A stretch of DNA of 64,000 bases from Armigeres subalbatus (Eukaryota > Arthropoda > Insecta > Diptera > Culicidae). The DNA lies in assembly GCF_024139115.2 (NCBI RefSeq), contig NW_026942720.1:1-64000 (forward strand), in the 5' to 3' direction. Numbering within the stretch: the first letter of the stretch is position 1; every line of letters begins with the position of its first letter. Position numbers and translations under genes: made by a program. This document shows, piece after piece, positions 1 to 10,582 of the stretch. A model generated the notes under the pieces. That model searched no databases, was not told where the DNA came from, and saw nothing but the letters and a program-made list of their open reading frames with translations.

Positions 1-420
1 TGGCAACCGACGAAAAAAAAACCTGCAGAGTCAAAGAGTGAGATATCAAGTGAAAGTGCATTGAACAAATATTAGTGAGCCACCAAACTCCAATTAAAAA
101 TGGGCAATGAAAATAAAAAAATTAGAACCACCGGTGGCGAACGAAGATGTGTTGCATATCGTAAATGCAAATGTGGAACAAACCGCGGACGCAACGACAA
201 ACGTGTCATATATCTTAGGTGCGCTAGTGATCGCAGTCATACTATACACAGCTTATCGCTTATTAGTGAAATACGAACGAAATAGTGAATAGAACCGTAT
301 CACTGGCTTCAGTGGCAACGCAAGCTTAACCACGGTCAGTGACTAAAAGTTTAAAGTAAGCAGCAAGAAGAATACATCCAATGAACAAAGGCAACTACCC
401 GCCATAAGAGGTAAACAGTG
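1..420 (+). mobile_element. Leader remnant of an older mdg1-like LTR retrotransposon
   Basis: The window opens with TGGCAACCGACG, a degenerate form of the TGGCGACCGTGAC tRNA-Arg primer-binding site used by mdg1/412-type elements and seen intact at 858. An A-rich leader and a small MGNE-type ORF follow, as in the complete element to the right. At 421 a second element's LTR starts, so this piece looks like host sequence for that insertion. The same old element probably resumes at 21792 (leader and gag) and at about 34.7 kb (RT). That link is inferred from homology and order. Confidence 0.55.
100..292 (+). pseudogene. Small MGNE-type membrane ORF of the older mdg1-like element (frameshifted)
   Basis: The start MGNEN resembles an N-myristoylation signal. 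One extra A in the A7 run near 114-120 throws the frame. The following frame (from 107) runs to 292 and ends in one strongly hydrophobic segment, YILGALVIAVILYTAY, with a basic tail. The middle (EDVLHIVNAN) matches the style of the ORF at 938 (EQIVSIINAS) in the neighbouring element, so the pair is homologous. It lies between primer-binding site and gag. Function is unknown; a small membrane accessory protein is an inference from the hydrophobic segment. Confidence 0.5.
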
Positions 421-857
421 TGTCGTAGTACAGTTCTCCCAAAAACCTTGTTTCAATATTTCTTGACCCGCATGATGATACAATCCATTCTTACCGTCAT
501 AAATTAAACACTTACTCAGCGTGACACAGAAACCTACAACCAAATCCCTTACTTTTCAAACATGCAGTCAGTAACGAAACCTTTTCCTTATTTCCATAAC
601 CTTCTTAAAGTGCTTCCATATGCGCGCAATAAATAACACGCATATGCAAGACCCAAACAGTTTACCAAACAATGCTAGCGCGTCGTTCTTTCATTATTGT
701 TTTAAACCATCAGCCTTCTTCCTATTTTCTGTTATGTTCAAACTTACTTCTTAAGTTCCAAATGAAAATAAAGTCATTCCTATTCTCAACTCTAGATCGA
801 GTAGTCGCTCCGTTAATCGTTAATTAATCGTTAATATCCGAAGTCCGAGATGCCTCA
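421..857 (+). repeat. 5' LTR of mdg1-lineage element B
   Basis: This sequence starts TGTCGTAGTAC and ends TGCCTCA, with canonical TG...CA ends, and is followed at once by a primer-binding site. It recurs as the 3' LTR in three pieces (8362-8453, 10212-10312, 21561-21791). Removing duplicated target bases gives 422 nt for that copy against 437 here. The difference is a 15-nt stretch near 471-486 present only in this copy. An AATAAA lies near the 3' half (about 768). Confidence 0.9.
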
Positions 858-874
858 TGGCGACCGTGACGAGG
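858..874 (+). promoter_or_regulatory. tRNA-Arg-type primer-binding site of element B
   Basis: TGGCGACCGTGACGAGG lies directly after the LTR. It matches the tRNA-Arg 3' end complement that primes minus-strand DNA synthesis in mdg1/412-type Ty3/gypsy elements. This assigns the element to that lineage, in agreement with the lack of an env gene. Confidence 0.8.
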
Positions 875-937
875 TATAAGTTTTAAAAAAAGTGCCCCGC
901 GTTCAAAAGCAGTGACAAAGTGCAATTTTATTCAACT

Positions 938-1075
938 ATGGGGAACGAATCGTCAACCCCGAAGCCAGCGACTCACGAGCAGATCGTGAGCATCATAAAT
1001 GCCAGCAACGCAAAGGAAAGTGTGCATAGTGAAAAAACCGCGACTTCGATAGAGTTTATTGCGTACATGCTGTGA
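938..1075 (+). CDS. Small MGNE-type leader ORF of element B (45 aa)
   Basis: Starts MGNESSTPKP and contains EQIVSIINASNAKE, similar to the ORF at 100-292. The glycine-2 and MGNxxS context fits an N-myristoylation signal. It stops at TGA just where the paralogue enters its membrane segment; hydrophobic codons continue beyond the stop, so it may be truncated. It lies between primer-binding site and gag. Its role is unknown. Confidence 0.4.
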   Translation: MGNESSTPKPATHEQIVSIINASNAKESVHSEKTATSIEFIAYML

Positions 1076-1231
1076 ACGGTGATATGTGTATCGGCCACAA
1101 CTGTGTGACAGTGCTAGTACATTGAACGTTTGAAGTGTGAAACTTCTGAACATTGAAATCAAAGAAGAACAATAAACTAGTGAAAATAAACACGTCGAAC
1201 AGTTATGTGAACATCTGAAAAGTTGATCAAA

Positions 1232-1351
1232 ATGAGTGAAAAAATGAAGTTATGGCTCACTGTAGCAATTTTGCTTTCAGCATTGGTAGAGGGATACGTG
1301 CTGTGGCTATCCCTGAAAGAAGTGTTCAGTGACATTCAACTACTACGTTGA
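1232..1351 (+). CDS. Small transmembrane leader ORF of element B (39 aa)
   Basis: A short ORF beginning MSEKMK and followed by one hydrophobic span, LWLTVAILLSALVEGYVLWL, then a short polar tail ending at TGA. It lies 157 nt after the MGNE ORF and 270 nt before gag. It could be a second accessory membrane peptide, a displaced remnant of the MGNE protein's membrane segment, or chance. The sequence alone does not show that it is translated. Confidence 0.3.
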   Translation: MSEKMKLWLTVAILLSALVEGYVLWLSLKEVFSDIQLLR

Positions 1352-1622
1352 AAAGCCATTCATCAGAACAAATGAACCAGACAATAATAGTGCAAAGTGT
1401 GTGCGAAACTAACATCGATCAGAGCATAATGCAGTGCAAAGTACGTGGAATCGTAGATCGTGATCGATTGTAGAAACGACTAACTTCAATTGTGCGTGAT
1501 GTCAACCGTAGCTGCCGTACACCCAACACCAGAACCAGCGCATGCAGCAAAAAACACAGTGACTATGGATTCAGCGAATAATAAACGATAAGTAGAAACA
1601 AACCTAATTTATTACAAATGTA

Positions 1623-2602
1623 ATGCCAAGGCAAGTTATTTTTGAAAAAGTAGGGAACCTCCAGAAGATAGAACAACATTTTAGAAAGTCAATAAATCAA
1701 AATATTTCAAGTAACACTTTGGAAACATATTTCAATAAGGCCGTTAGTTTATTTGTCGAAATAGAAGAACTTTTGTTGAAATATCAAGACGAAATTCCAG
1801 ATAAAGATTTTTTTACTTTTATCAAACAAGCTAGAAACGCCCTAGAATATATTAAAGAATGTGTCCGAGTTCGGAGAGGTACCAAATTTTGTAATTCAAA
1901 TCAAGTAAAAATGGCCACCGAAAGTCCATTTGATGCCAAGCTAGCTGCATCGGTTTTAATGCCATTCGACGGCGACGCCGAAAAGTTGTCAGCATTCATT
2001 GACGGTGTCAAATTTTTGAAAAATATTTCATCTCAATCACAACACAACACATTAAAACTATTCTTTTTGACGAGAATTTCAGGTAAAGCACGAGATGCAT
2101 TACCTCAAGATATCGAAAATCTTAACATCGATGCGGTGACAATTCTCATCAAATCTGCCTGTGAGAGCAAAATCACAGCTGAACAAATTTTGGCTAAAAT
2201 CAAATCAGTCAAACGTGGACTGCCGAAAACACAATATTGCCAAGAGGTGGAAATCCTCTGCAATAAGCTTACAAACGTTTACGTGAGGGAGAACATTCCT
2301 CACGTAACTGCTAAGAAACTAGCCACCAAAGCAGGATTGGATACCTTGATTAACAGTGCTTCCAATGAGACTGAGAAAATAATTTCACAAGCAGGATCAT
2401 TTTCAACAATTGAAGAGGCGATCCAGAAAGTGAATGAGCTACCGGATACTGTCGAGTCTAATAGTAACATGAATCGCATTTTTCATGTCCATGGAAACAA
2501 AAAAATCATGCAGAATCGACAAGGTCAGAACCGAGGGAACACAAATTTTTCTCCTCGTGGTTCCTATCAAAGTAATCAGCGTTATGGATCATACCCAATA
2601 CG
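1623..2602 (+). pseudogene. gag of mdg1-lineage element B, 5' part
   Basis: Starts MPRQVIFEKVGN and continues into a gag-like region with MATESPFDAKLAASVL and FDGDAEKLSAFIDGV, the motif type of mdg1-lineage capsid proteins. The 22.98-kb remnant has the matching MATAPFD...YDGAADELDAFIDA. The C-terminal part becomes N/Q/R-rich (MQNRQGQNRGN), as in nucleocapsid tails. The frame is cut at 2603 by a TIR insertion, and codons after that belong to the insertion. Gag resumes at 4285. The natural product would form the particle shell. Confidence 0.8.
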
Positions 2603-2865
2603 GTTGTATACTATTTCGCCGAAAAACATTCCGCGGAATTTTTTTTCGCGGTACGACATTCCGCGGAATGTATCAACTCTCCGAAACTCATTTCGAGCAA
2701 TGCACCTTTTTTCCGAAAGACATTTCGCGGAATGTATCTTTTCACCGAAAATCATTCCGCGGAATGCCATTTGGCCGAATTCAGTTAGAATAATTATCAT
2801 TCAAATATTTACCGATTTCTGCTTTAATTGCATGCAATCCGGGCATTTTTTTATTTAATGCAAAC

Positions 2866-3822
2866 CTGACCCGAGGCGAAAGGAGTTGATAATGCCTTCT
2901 TTAAAAGAACGCATCTGCCCGGTATAAGGCGAAGGGAGAGGTAACGCATTCTTTATATGGATGCATCTGTCCGGTATAAGGCGAAAGGTGTTGATAATGC
3001 CTTCTTTAAAAGAATGCGTCTGTTCGGTATAAGGCGAAGGGAGGGGTAATGCCTTCTTTAAATGGATGTATCTGCCCGGTATAAGGCGAAGGGAGGGGTA
3101 ACGCCTTCTTTAAATGGATGCATCTGCCTGATATAAGGCGAAAGGAGTTGATAATGCCTTCTTTAAAAGAACGCGTCTGCCCGGTATAAGGCGAAGGGAA
3201 AAGTAACGCATATTTTAAATGGATGCATCTGCCCGGTATAAGGCGAAAGGAATTGATAATGCCTTCTTCAAAAGAATGCGTCTGTCCGGTATAAGGCGAA
3301 GGGAGGGGTAATGCCTTCTTTAAATGGATGTATCTGCCCGGTATAAGGCGAAGGGAGGGGTAACGCCTTCTTTAAATGGATGCATCTGCCCGATATAAGG
3401 CGAAAGGAGTTGATAATGCCTTCTTTAAAAGAACGCGTCTGCCCGGTATAAGGCGAAGGGAGAAGTAACACCTTCTTTAAATGGATGCATCTACCCGGTA
3501 TAAGGCGAAAGGAGTTGATAATGCCTTCTTTAAAAGAACGCGTCTGCCCGGTATAAGGCGAAGGGAGGGGTAATGCCTTCTTTAAATGAATGCATCTGCC
3601 CGGTATAAGGCGAAAGGAGTTGATAATGTCCTCTTTAAAAGAATGCGTCTGCCCGGTATAAGGCGAAGGGTGGGGTAACGCCTTTTTTAAATGGATGCAT
3701 CTGCCTGGTATAAGGCGAAAGGAGTTGATAATGCCTTCTTTAAATGAATGCGTCTGCCCGGTATAAGGCGAATAGATTTGATAATGCCTTCTTTAAATGG
3801 ATGTATCTGCCCGGTATGAGGG
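2866..3822 (+). repeat. Minisatellite, about 53-bp unit in an alternating 106-bp dimer
   Basis: About 18 tandem units run head to tail, each carrying GGTATAAGGCGAA and ATGCCTTCTTTAAA. Two unit types alternate: one with GGGAGGGGTAA and ATGGATGCATCTGCC, one with AGGAGTTGATAA and AGAACGCGTCTGCC. The 106-bp dimer is the higher-order unit. It sits inside the MULE-like insertion. Open frames across it are repeat artefacts. Confidence 0.9.
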
Positions 3823-3859
3823 GCAATTGAAATTTTGAAAACTACTTCTACATATTCTG

Positions 3860-4085
3860 GGAGGCCTTCCTTAGCGGGAAGATGCAAGGCTGCCAAGCAA
3901 GACTATGCTGAAGAAGACTGGGTTCAACTTCTGAGCTGGTCTAGGAAACTCATCAAAATAAAAAATTTCGACTTTTTAGGTACAAAAGTTTCAACGTGTT
4001 AATATCGTGTTAAACTAATGTAAACAAAATGGTAACATGGCTTAGAAATCTCGCAGATAATAATTCTGGAAATGCTGAATGGACA
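3860..4085 (+). repeat. Decayed Feilai-type SINE
   Basis: The stretch GAGGCCTTCCTTAGCGGGAA through ATGGTAACATGGCTTAGAAA and TCTCGCAGATAATAATTCTG follows, in order, the better copy at 48931-49216 with many substitutions and gaps. The box B region is decayed to GGGTTCAACTT. It sits inside the Mutator-like insertion, so it was either captured by it or inserted later. Confidence 0.65.
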
Positions 4086-4284
4086 AAGGCTATTATTAAT
4101 AATATTCCACGAAATAGTGCATTCCGCGAAATGGTACATTCCGCCAAAAGTCATTCGGCGAAAAGGTACAAACCGCCAAATGTCGTACCGCAAAAAGTTA
4201 CAAACCGCCAAATGTTATTCCGCGAAATGTTCAACCGCGAAAAGGAATTCCGCGAAATAGTTTTTGGTGAAATGTTATACAATC

Positions 4285-4532
4285 ACCCAATACGTTTTAA
4301 CAACCATCATAGTAGATCATTTCCAAATAACGGTAACTACCGTAATTACAAAACAAATAATCATGGGCATGCTCGTGGTTATCCACGACAATTCAACAGA
4401 ATATACTATGCTGACAGTCAATCAAGCTCACCAATGCAAAACGTTTTTCCCAATCCGCCACCTGGCGTGCAAAATCAAGGTCAGCATTTCGCAAACGTAA
4501 ATACAGTCCATCCACCGAATATGTCCAATTGA
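4285..4532 (+). pseudogene. gag of element B, 3' part
   Basis: After the insertion the asparagine- and proline-rich gag tail resumes (RNYKTNNHGHARGYPRQFNR) and ends at TGA 4530-4532. No CCHC knuckle is seen in the remaining tail. Pol starts in another frame immediately after, so gag-pol expression would need ribosomal frameshifting. Confidence 0.7.
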
Positions 4533-5098
4533 ACAAACCTTTTTTAGGATCAGTAGAACAGTATACACAATTAATGTAGCTGCCTCTAATTTTATTAGTG
4601 TACCAATAAGCGTATCAAATAAAATCTGTTCGTTCCTGGTAGACTCAGGAGCAGACATTTCACTTTTGAAGACACGATGTCTTTCGCGTCCAGTTTCAAT
4701 TAATCAAAATAATACTTGTGTTTTACGTGGAATAACACCCAGCGAAACCGCATGCAAAGGAACTATCAATTGCCTTTCTTATATACAAAATACGGCTGTG
4801 AATAGCCTGTTTCACCTGATTGAAGACGATTTCCCGATACCCACTGATGGTATACTGGGAAGAGATTTTCTCACTACATATCGTTGTGAAATTAACTACG
4901 ATACGTGGATTTTAACAGCATATGTAAATAACATTCGACTTGAAATCCCAATTCACAATAATTTAAATGGATCAACATGGATTCCAGCTAGATCTGAGGT
5001 ATTTAGGGTAATACATAATTTGAATGCAAATGAAGATGTTATAATTAATTCAGCTGAACTTGCACCAGGCGTTTTTTTGCCAACGCCATTGTAAATTA
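4533..5098 (+). pseudogene. pol of element B: aspartic protease domain
   Basis: The pol frame opens at about 4533 and contains CSFLVDSGADISLLK (active-site DSG) near 4627-4671 and a later hydrophobic ILGRDFL, the protease flap and C-terminal motif. The frame breaks in the T7 run at about 5071-5077 and continues one frame over into the linker before reverse transcriptase. This protease would cleave Gag and Gag-Pol. Confidence 0.8.
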
Positions 5099-6640
5099 TG
5101 CTGAAATTATTAACACAAATGAATATCCTGTACAAATTTCAAATTTTAATGTTCAAACTTCTAATCTTAATGATTTTTACATAGCTAAAATTGATAGTAA
5201 TAATATAGACAGAATCAAAAAGTTGAATGCAGAACTAAATTTGAATGACATACCTGCATCTGCCAAACAATCTTTACAACAGTTATGTAATGAGTATAAT
5301 GATATATTCAGTTTAAAAGATGATTTATTAACGTGTAACAATTTCTATCAACAAAAAATTAATTTATCAGATAAAACGCCAGTATATATTAAAAACTATC
5401 GGAATGCACAATGCCACAGGGAAGAAATGTGTCGTCAAGTAGATGATTTAATTGCAAATGATATAATTGAACCTTCTGTATCCAGTTACAACTCACCACT
5501 ATTACTTGTTCCCAAGAAGTCGACTACTTCCGAGAAGAAATGGAGATTGGTAGTTGATTTCCGGCAGTTAAATAAAAAACTGCTTGCCGATAAATTTCCT
5601 CTTCCAAGGATCGATGATATTCTCGATCAGCTTGGTAGAGCTAAATATTTTTCGACACTAGATCTCATGTCGGGTTTTCACCAGATTGAGATCGAGAAAA
5701 ATTCCAGAGAGTTTACTGCGTTCTCTTTGCAGGAACGTGGACATTTTCAATACAAGAGATTACCGTTTGGTCTAAATATAAGCCCGAACAGCTTCCAGCG
5801 AATGATGTCTATTGCACTCAGTGGCTTGAGTCCCGAGTGTGCATTTTTTATACATCGACGATGTAATCGTCGTAGGTTGTTCAGTTGAACATCACTTGAA
5901 AAATTTAAGAAAAGTTTTTGAATGTTTCAGACGAAGAAACCTGAAACTAAATCCTTCTAAGTGCAATTTCTTTAAAGCAGAAGTTACATTTCTAGGTCAT
6001 AAGATCACTGATAAAGGGATCTTGCCTGATAATTCAAGATTTGATATAATAAAAAATTACCCACAACCACAAAATGCAGACCAAGTCAGAAGCTTCGTTG
6101 CCATGTGTAATTATTATAGGAGATTTATTCCTAATTTTGCAAACATTTGTTGTTCGTTGAACAAATTACTAAGAAAAAATACACCTTTTATTTGGTCAAA
6201 GGAATGTCAGTCTGCCTTTGAAACACTTAAATCTATGTTACTTTCACCGAGAATATTGCAATATCCAGATTATCAAAAAATATTTATTTTAACTACAGAC
6301 GCATCAGATTTCGCTTGCGGTGCAGTTTTGTCCCAAATACATGGAACCAATGATCTACCTGTTTCTTTCGCCAGTCGCGCGTTTACAAAAGGCGAAGCAA
6401 ATAAGCACATCATTGAGAAAGAATTAGCTGCCATTCATTGGGCTATTTTGCATTACCAACCGTATTTATTAGGTCCTCAATTTTTAGTGCGTACTGACCA
6501 CCGACCGTTAGTTTACCTCTTTGGAATGAAGAACGCTTCTTCAAAGTTGACTCGAATGAGAATCGATCTCGAAGAATTCGACTTTGAAGTAGAGTTTGTA
6601 CCAGAGTAAAACTAACGTCGTGGCCGACGATTAATCTAGA
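5099..6640 (+). pseudogene. pol of element B: reverse transcriptase and RNase H
   Basis: The RT part (from 5223) has LLVPKKSTTSEKKWRLVVDF, FSTLDLMSGFHQIEI and LPFGLNISPNSFQRM. The catalytic YIDD follows after a one-base slip in the T6 run 5844-5849. RNase H continues with LTTDASDFACGAVLSQ and the RTDHRPLVYLF block. The frame breaks again at about 6605, where the conserved KTNVVAD continues in another phase. These motifs are standard Ty3/gypsy; mdg1 assignment rests on the primer-binding site. Confidence 0.85.
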
Positions 6641-6670
6641 ATTAACATTACATCAGATAAATTAAAGTCA

Positions 6671-8231
6671 ATGCATATTTTCAAGTACAGACCAATCAAC
6701 AGACCAATCCTACGCAAACCCTGTCTAGTCAAAAATAACACACATAGCAGATTGCCGGAGCCTGATCAATTCCACGTATATGAAGCAATTTGCAACGCAC
6801 AAATATATAAACTTAGAAAATTGCAATTTTCATTATATCAACACAAAAATGAACCAACTATGGCAATTAATGTTCTTGAGAAAAATTATAAAACGAGACT
6901 AACTCTAGCGTTAGGTCTTATAATCAACAATGCCAACTTGCCAAATATATTTCAACTAATCGAAAAGGGTACCCTACAATTCATGAAACAAAATAGAATC
7001 GAAAATAAGAGCATTGCTATTTCGACTAGCGAGACAGTAGAAATCAAGTTTTGAAAAATATTAAAATTATTATTTACCATCCTCCTAGAAAAATAAACAA
7101 CTCAAAGGAAATTCAAGCTATATTACAACATTACCATAATACACCAATCGGAGGACATGTTGGAATCAACCGATTGTACAAAAAATTGAAAAATCTATAT
7201 AAACCTATTCTTTGATATGCAAAGAATATTTAGGCCAAATTTGAGCCTAGTCAGTCATAAAAAAAACCCCTGCCAATAATAGAACAAAACCTGCCAAAGC
7301 CGTCATTCCCCCTACTTGGTCAAATATGAAATACTCAGTTACTAAATATGTTAAATCTTGCGAAATTTGTAAAAGGAACAAACATTTTTCGTCAGTACAA
7401 AGTAAAATGGTAAAAACTTCAACTCCATGCAAAACATTTGACATAGTTGCAATAGATACGATTGGACCGTTTACGATGAGTAACAAAGGAAACAGATACG
7501 CAGTTACTATACAATGCGATCTGAGTAAATATGTCATAGCTATACCAATCCCGGATAAATCAGCCGATACGATTGCCAGAGCTGTAGTCGAAGGATGTAT
7601 TTTGATATATGGACCAATGAAAGCAATTCGAACAGATCAAGGTACAGAATACAAAGGTATCTTTGACTCAGTTTGTAGATTGCTCAAAATTGACCACATA
7701 CTAGCAACGGCTTATCATCCACAAACTTTAGGAGCGTTGGAAAGAAATCACAGATGTTTAAACGAATATCTGAGAATTTTTGTCAACGACCTTAAAGATA
7801 ATTGGGATGAATGGTTATCATATTACTGTTTTAGTTATAATACTACTCCCAATTCGGAACACAACTATACCCCTTTTGAAATAGTTTACGGAAAATCAGT
7901 TAATGCATTTGATCAGATAGGTTTAAACCAAATTACTCCAATTTATAAACACAACTCATACTTAAATGAAATTCGATATAAATTACAGCTTATACACAAT
8001 GAAGTAATCAGGAAAATAGAAAACGTCAAATATTCTAGAACCGAAGAAGCAAATAAAGATATAACACCCACAAAATTATACATAGGAGATAAAGTTTACT
8101 TAAAATTGGAAAATAGAAAAAAATTAGATATTGTACAAGATGGCCCTTACATAATTATAGATCTAGACGAATCGAATGGTACTATCAAACATCATACAAC
8201 TGCAAATATTTTAAAAGTGCATCGAACATGA
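6671..8231 (+). pseudogene. pol of element B: connection region and integrase
   Basis: A linker (6671-7054) is followed by the zinc-binding histidines in HHYHNTPIGGHVG and, after an insert of about 110 bp at 7210-7322, the cysteines CEICKRNKH. The catalytic core shows D (VAIDTIGPF), D (IRTDQGTEYKG) and E (GALERNHR). A basic C-terminal region ends with TGA at 8229-8231. The integrase frame from 7326 is uninterrupted. It would insert the element's cDNA. No env ORF follows. Confidence 0.85.
7210..7322. repeat. Small unidentified insertion within the integrase zinc-finger region
   Basis: The protein alignment would run straight from LYKPI to MKYSVTKYV, but about 110 bp intervene with stops, an A-run and the text ATATGCAAAGAATATTTAGG. 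I could not find clean terminal repeats or a duplication, so class is unknown. Confidence 0.4.
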
Positions 8232-8350
8232 TTAATTAAATACAAATCTCAATGAGAAAAAAAAATTGTGAAGAAAAACAGAATGTTAAAACGACCGCCT
8301 AATTTTTTATATTTTTGTCATTACTTTTGAATGGTTACACCATTCTTTTT

Positions 8351-8361
8351 AAGGAGGGAGT
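8351..8361 (+). promoter_or_regulatory. Polypurine tract of element B
   Basis: AAGGAGGGAGT directly precedes the 3' LTR start (TGTCGTAG at 8362). This is the expected position and composition for the plus-strand primer of an LTR retrotransposon. Confidence 0.75.
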
Positions 8362-8453
8362 TGTCGTAGTACAGTTCTCCAAAAAACCTTGTTTCAATAT
8401 TTCTTGACCCGCATTCTTACCGTCATAAATTAAACACTTACTCAGCGTGACAC
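8362..8453 (+). repeat. 3' LTR of element B, first segment
   Basis: Matches 421-530 apart from a 15-nt gap, then is cut by the CCCAAGTAAC element. The LTR continues at 10212, sharing the bases AC on both sides as a possible 2-bp duplication. Confidence 0.88.
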
Positions 8454-10211
8454 CCCAAGTAACATTCATACAGCTCTTTGGCATTCGATGTTATTTATTA
8501 TGGCAATAGGCTTGCTCTCCAGTTTTGATAAAGCATTTACCACGCCTGAATTATGATCCATCTTCAAGCTGTTGCCAAAACCTTTTGTGACAGGTTATTA
8601 ATTCCGAATACTATGAACTTTTAAATAGGAATTTATTAGGGCAGTCCATGCTTTGATTAAACCTGCCGTGGAAATACCATTAAAACTCCTTGATGTTCAT
8701 TTTATTTGTCATGATGAAATACTTCTTAAAGTAGTTTCGTTACTATAAAAGTTACTGTCGGCTTTAAATCAGATCAATTGGCACTTGTGCTTGCTACATA
8801 AAGAGTCTTATAAAATACAAACACCGCACCTCTGAAAAAACAAAACCAAAAAGTGGGAAAGTAAAGTCGAGTAGTAAGAGCTGAATCCTTCATTATTGCA
8901 AAAATAGCTCTGAAACATCATCACGCTGCTTGCTTACTCATAATATGCATCCTAACCAATTTTCAGCTATATAAATCAACTTGATATCGAAATATTCATT
9001 TCCGAAATCACGAGGTAACAAACTTTAAATAATACAACATAGAGGAAAAACACCGCGTAGACCCGCTCCAGACGCTAAAAAAGTTTCACTTTTCTACTTT
9101 TCTAACAGTGTCACGGAAACGTTTTTTTGATGTGTCCGACTGATAAAGCGCCGTCACCACTAGTTCAGTACTTCATGTTTTACTTACGTGTATTAAATGG
9201 TCGATTTGAGTTCAATCCAAATTCTATCCATGCCCTGTGTTTTTCTTTCGTTTAGTAAACATGAACTGTCAAATTCACTCTAGTTATGGTCACCATATAT
9301 GTCGAAAAATGACCATTCAGCATTTAAAACAGTCATTCGAGCCTTCATACATGCCATATCTAAACATTATGATTTTATTGATAATTTCATCGAAGCAAAG
9401 CAATGTGAATAAATGGATAGCGAGAAATCATCTCGGATGCCATCGCCATATTTTTTTCACTGCACATTAGGAGAGAATTTGAGACGAAAAATCTTTTAGT
9501 ACTGCATTACATTTATGATTTTATATGACCTTTTATAAACAAATCAGCTGCAAATAATAAAACAATTAAATAATACGCAATTAACAGATAAGCGCAAATT
9601 TAACAACAATTTGTTTTTCAAAAAATAATATTTAAAACGAGGTTTACTGGGAGCGCATCAGTTATATCGAAGTTTCGCACTATATGATACAATAAATCTC
9701 ATTCGGCACCAAAAATTTAAGCATCATACATCAAATCTGCTTTGATTATTTTTCTCGATGATTATAAATATTAGATTTCAATATTTGATTATGGCATTTT
9801 ATGGTTTCATGTACAATAAACTTTAATTAATTTTGTTGATACTGAACGTATTTTATTATTTCATGTGAATGTTTGCATAAAGCTAGATCTAGAGATTTCC
9901 GCAGGCATCAAGATTAAGTGGCTTAGAAAAGGTTGCAAATGAGGCCAACTGTCTTTTATAATGGTTTACAAATAGATTACGAAAGGTTTTTGGTGCCGAA
10001 TTCGTATTCATGTTTTGTCATATTCTGATCTTGAAACCCGTCTTGCATTTACCCTTCAAAACCATTTCAAGAGTGGGCCAACTAGGCAGATACTACTCTC
10101 CAAGAGGTTTTGATGTTAGCGATAAAGAATAAAATGTCTTGACTATGGTTTTATTGTTGTAGGATTCAAATACTCTTGTAGTAAATCATAAATCTTAAAA
10201 TGTTACTTGGG
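8454..10211. mobile_element. Non-autonomous DNA transposon with CCCAAGTAACATT ends
   Basis: The insert starts CCCAAGTAACATT and ends AATGTTACTTGGG, a perfect 13-bp terminal inverted repeat, and splits the 3' LTR of element B. The adjacent LTR bases AC occur on both sides. The 1.76-kb interior is A/T-rich and has no convincing transposase. A related end, CCTAAGTAACATT, occurs in the hairpin element at 40743-40897. Confidence 0.75.
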
Positions 10212-10312
10212 ACAGAAACCTACAACCAAATCCCTTACTTTTCAAACATGCAGTCAGTAACGAAACCTTTTCCTTATTTCCATAACCTTTTTAAAGTGCT
10301 TCCATATGCGCG
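10212..10312 (+). repeat. 3' LTR of element B, second segment
   Basis: Matches the element B 5' LTR from CAGAAACCTACAACC to CCATATGCGCG. It ends at CGCG (10309-10312), the 4-bp target duplicated by the gypsy element that follows. Confidence 0.9.
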
Positions 10313-10565
10313 AGTTAACTATGTTGCCACCCGGAGTCCACAACATTCTTGTCGGAGTCAGCAGAAACGATGCACATCGCAACCGCGATCAATAGGTCAG
10401 TCGATCGGACTTGGGACCCATCGAGTAAAGTGCTGAAGCAGCAGTATCGAGTGTGGCCATCGGTTAGGAGTTAAGTAAGGTAGTTCAATAAAGTTAGTCT
10501 TAGTCTAGCAGTAAGTGAAGAGTGTTCTTTTTTAAAAAGAAAATCCAACAGCAAATTATTCAACT
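10313..10565 (+). repeat. 5' LTR of element C
   Basis: 253 bp, AGTTAACTATGTTGCC... to ...AATTATTCAACT. Identical by eye to 21304-21556 except CCGGAGTCC versus CCGAAGTTC near the start. AATAAA occurs at about 10488. The ends give the imperfect inverted AGTT/AACT typical of gypsy-group LTRs. Confidence 0.92.
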
Positions 10566-10582
10566 GGCGCCCGAATAGGGAC
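10565..10582 (+). promoter_or_regulatory. tRNA-Lys-type primer-binding site of element C
   Basis: TGGCGCCCGAATAGGGAC begins at the last LTR base. It closely resembles the complement of the tRNA-Lys 3' end used by many retroviruses and by gypsy-group elements. The primer identity is inferred from this match. Confidence 0.7.

Larger units (their letters stand above)
2603..4284 (+). mobile_element. Mutator-like TIR element inserted in gag of element B
   Basis: Flanked by a 10-bp duplication ACCCAATACG at 2593-2602 and 4285-4294. Both ends carry matching inverted termini: the left begins GTTGTATACTATTTCGCC; the right, reverse-complemented, begins GATTGTATAACATTTCAC. Each terminus is built from repeated TTCCGCG(G)AATG-like blocks. 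A 9-10 bp duplication and long TIRs are the hallmarks of the Mutator/MULE superfamily. No transposase is visible; the inside is a minisatellite and a decayed SINE, so it is non-autonomous. Confidence 0.75.

Noticed and set aside
2866..3822. CRISPR-like spaced repeats
   Set aside because: Units are contiguous tandem repeats without unique spacers, in a eukaryotic transposon context.
2866..3896. Minus-strand frames of 67-69 codons with repeating LPLPSPYTGQ-like text
   Set aside because: They are produced by the minisatellite; the 53-bp period is not a multiple of three and no start context or conservation supports a protein.
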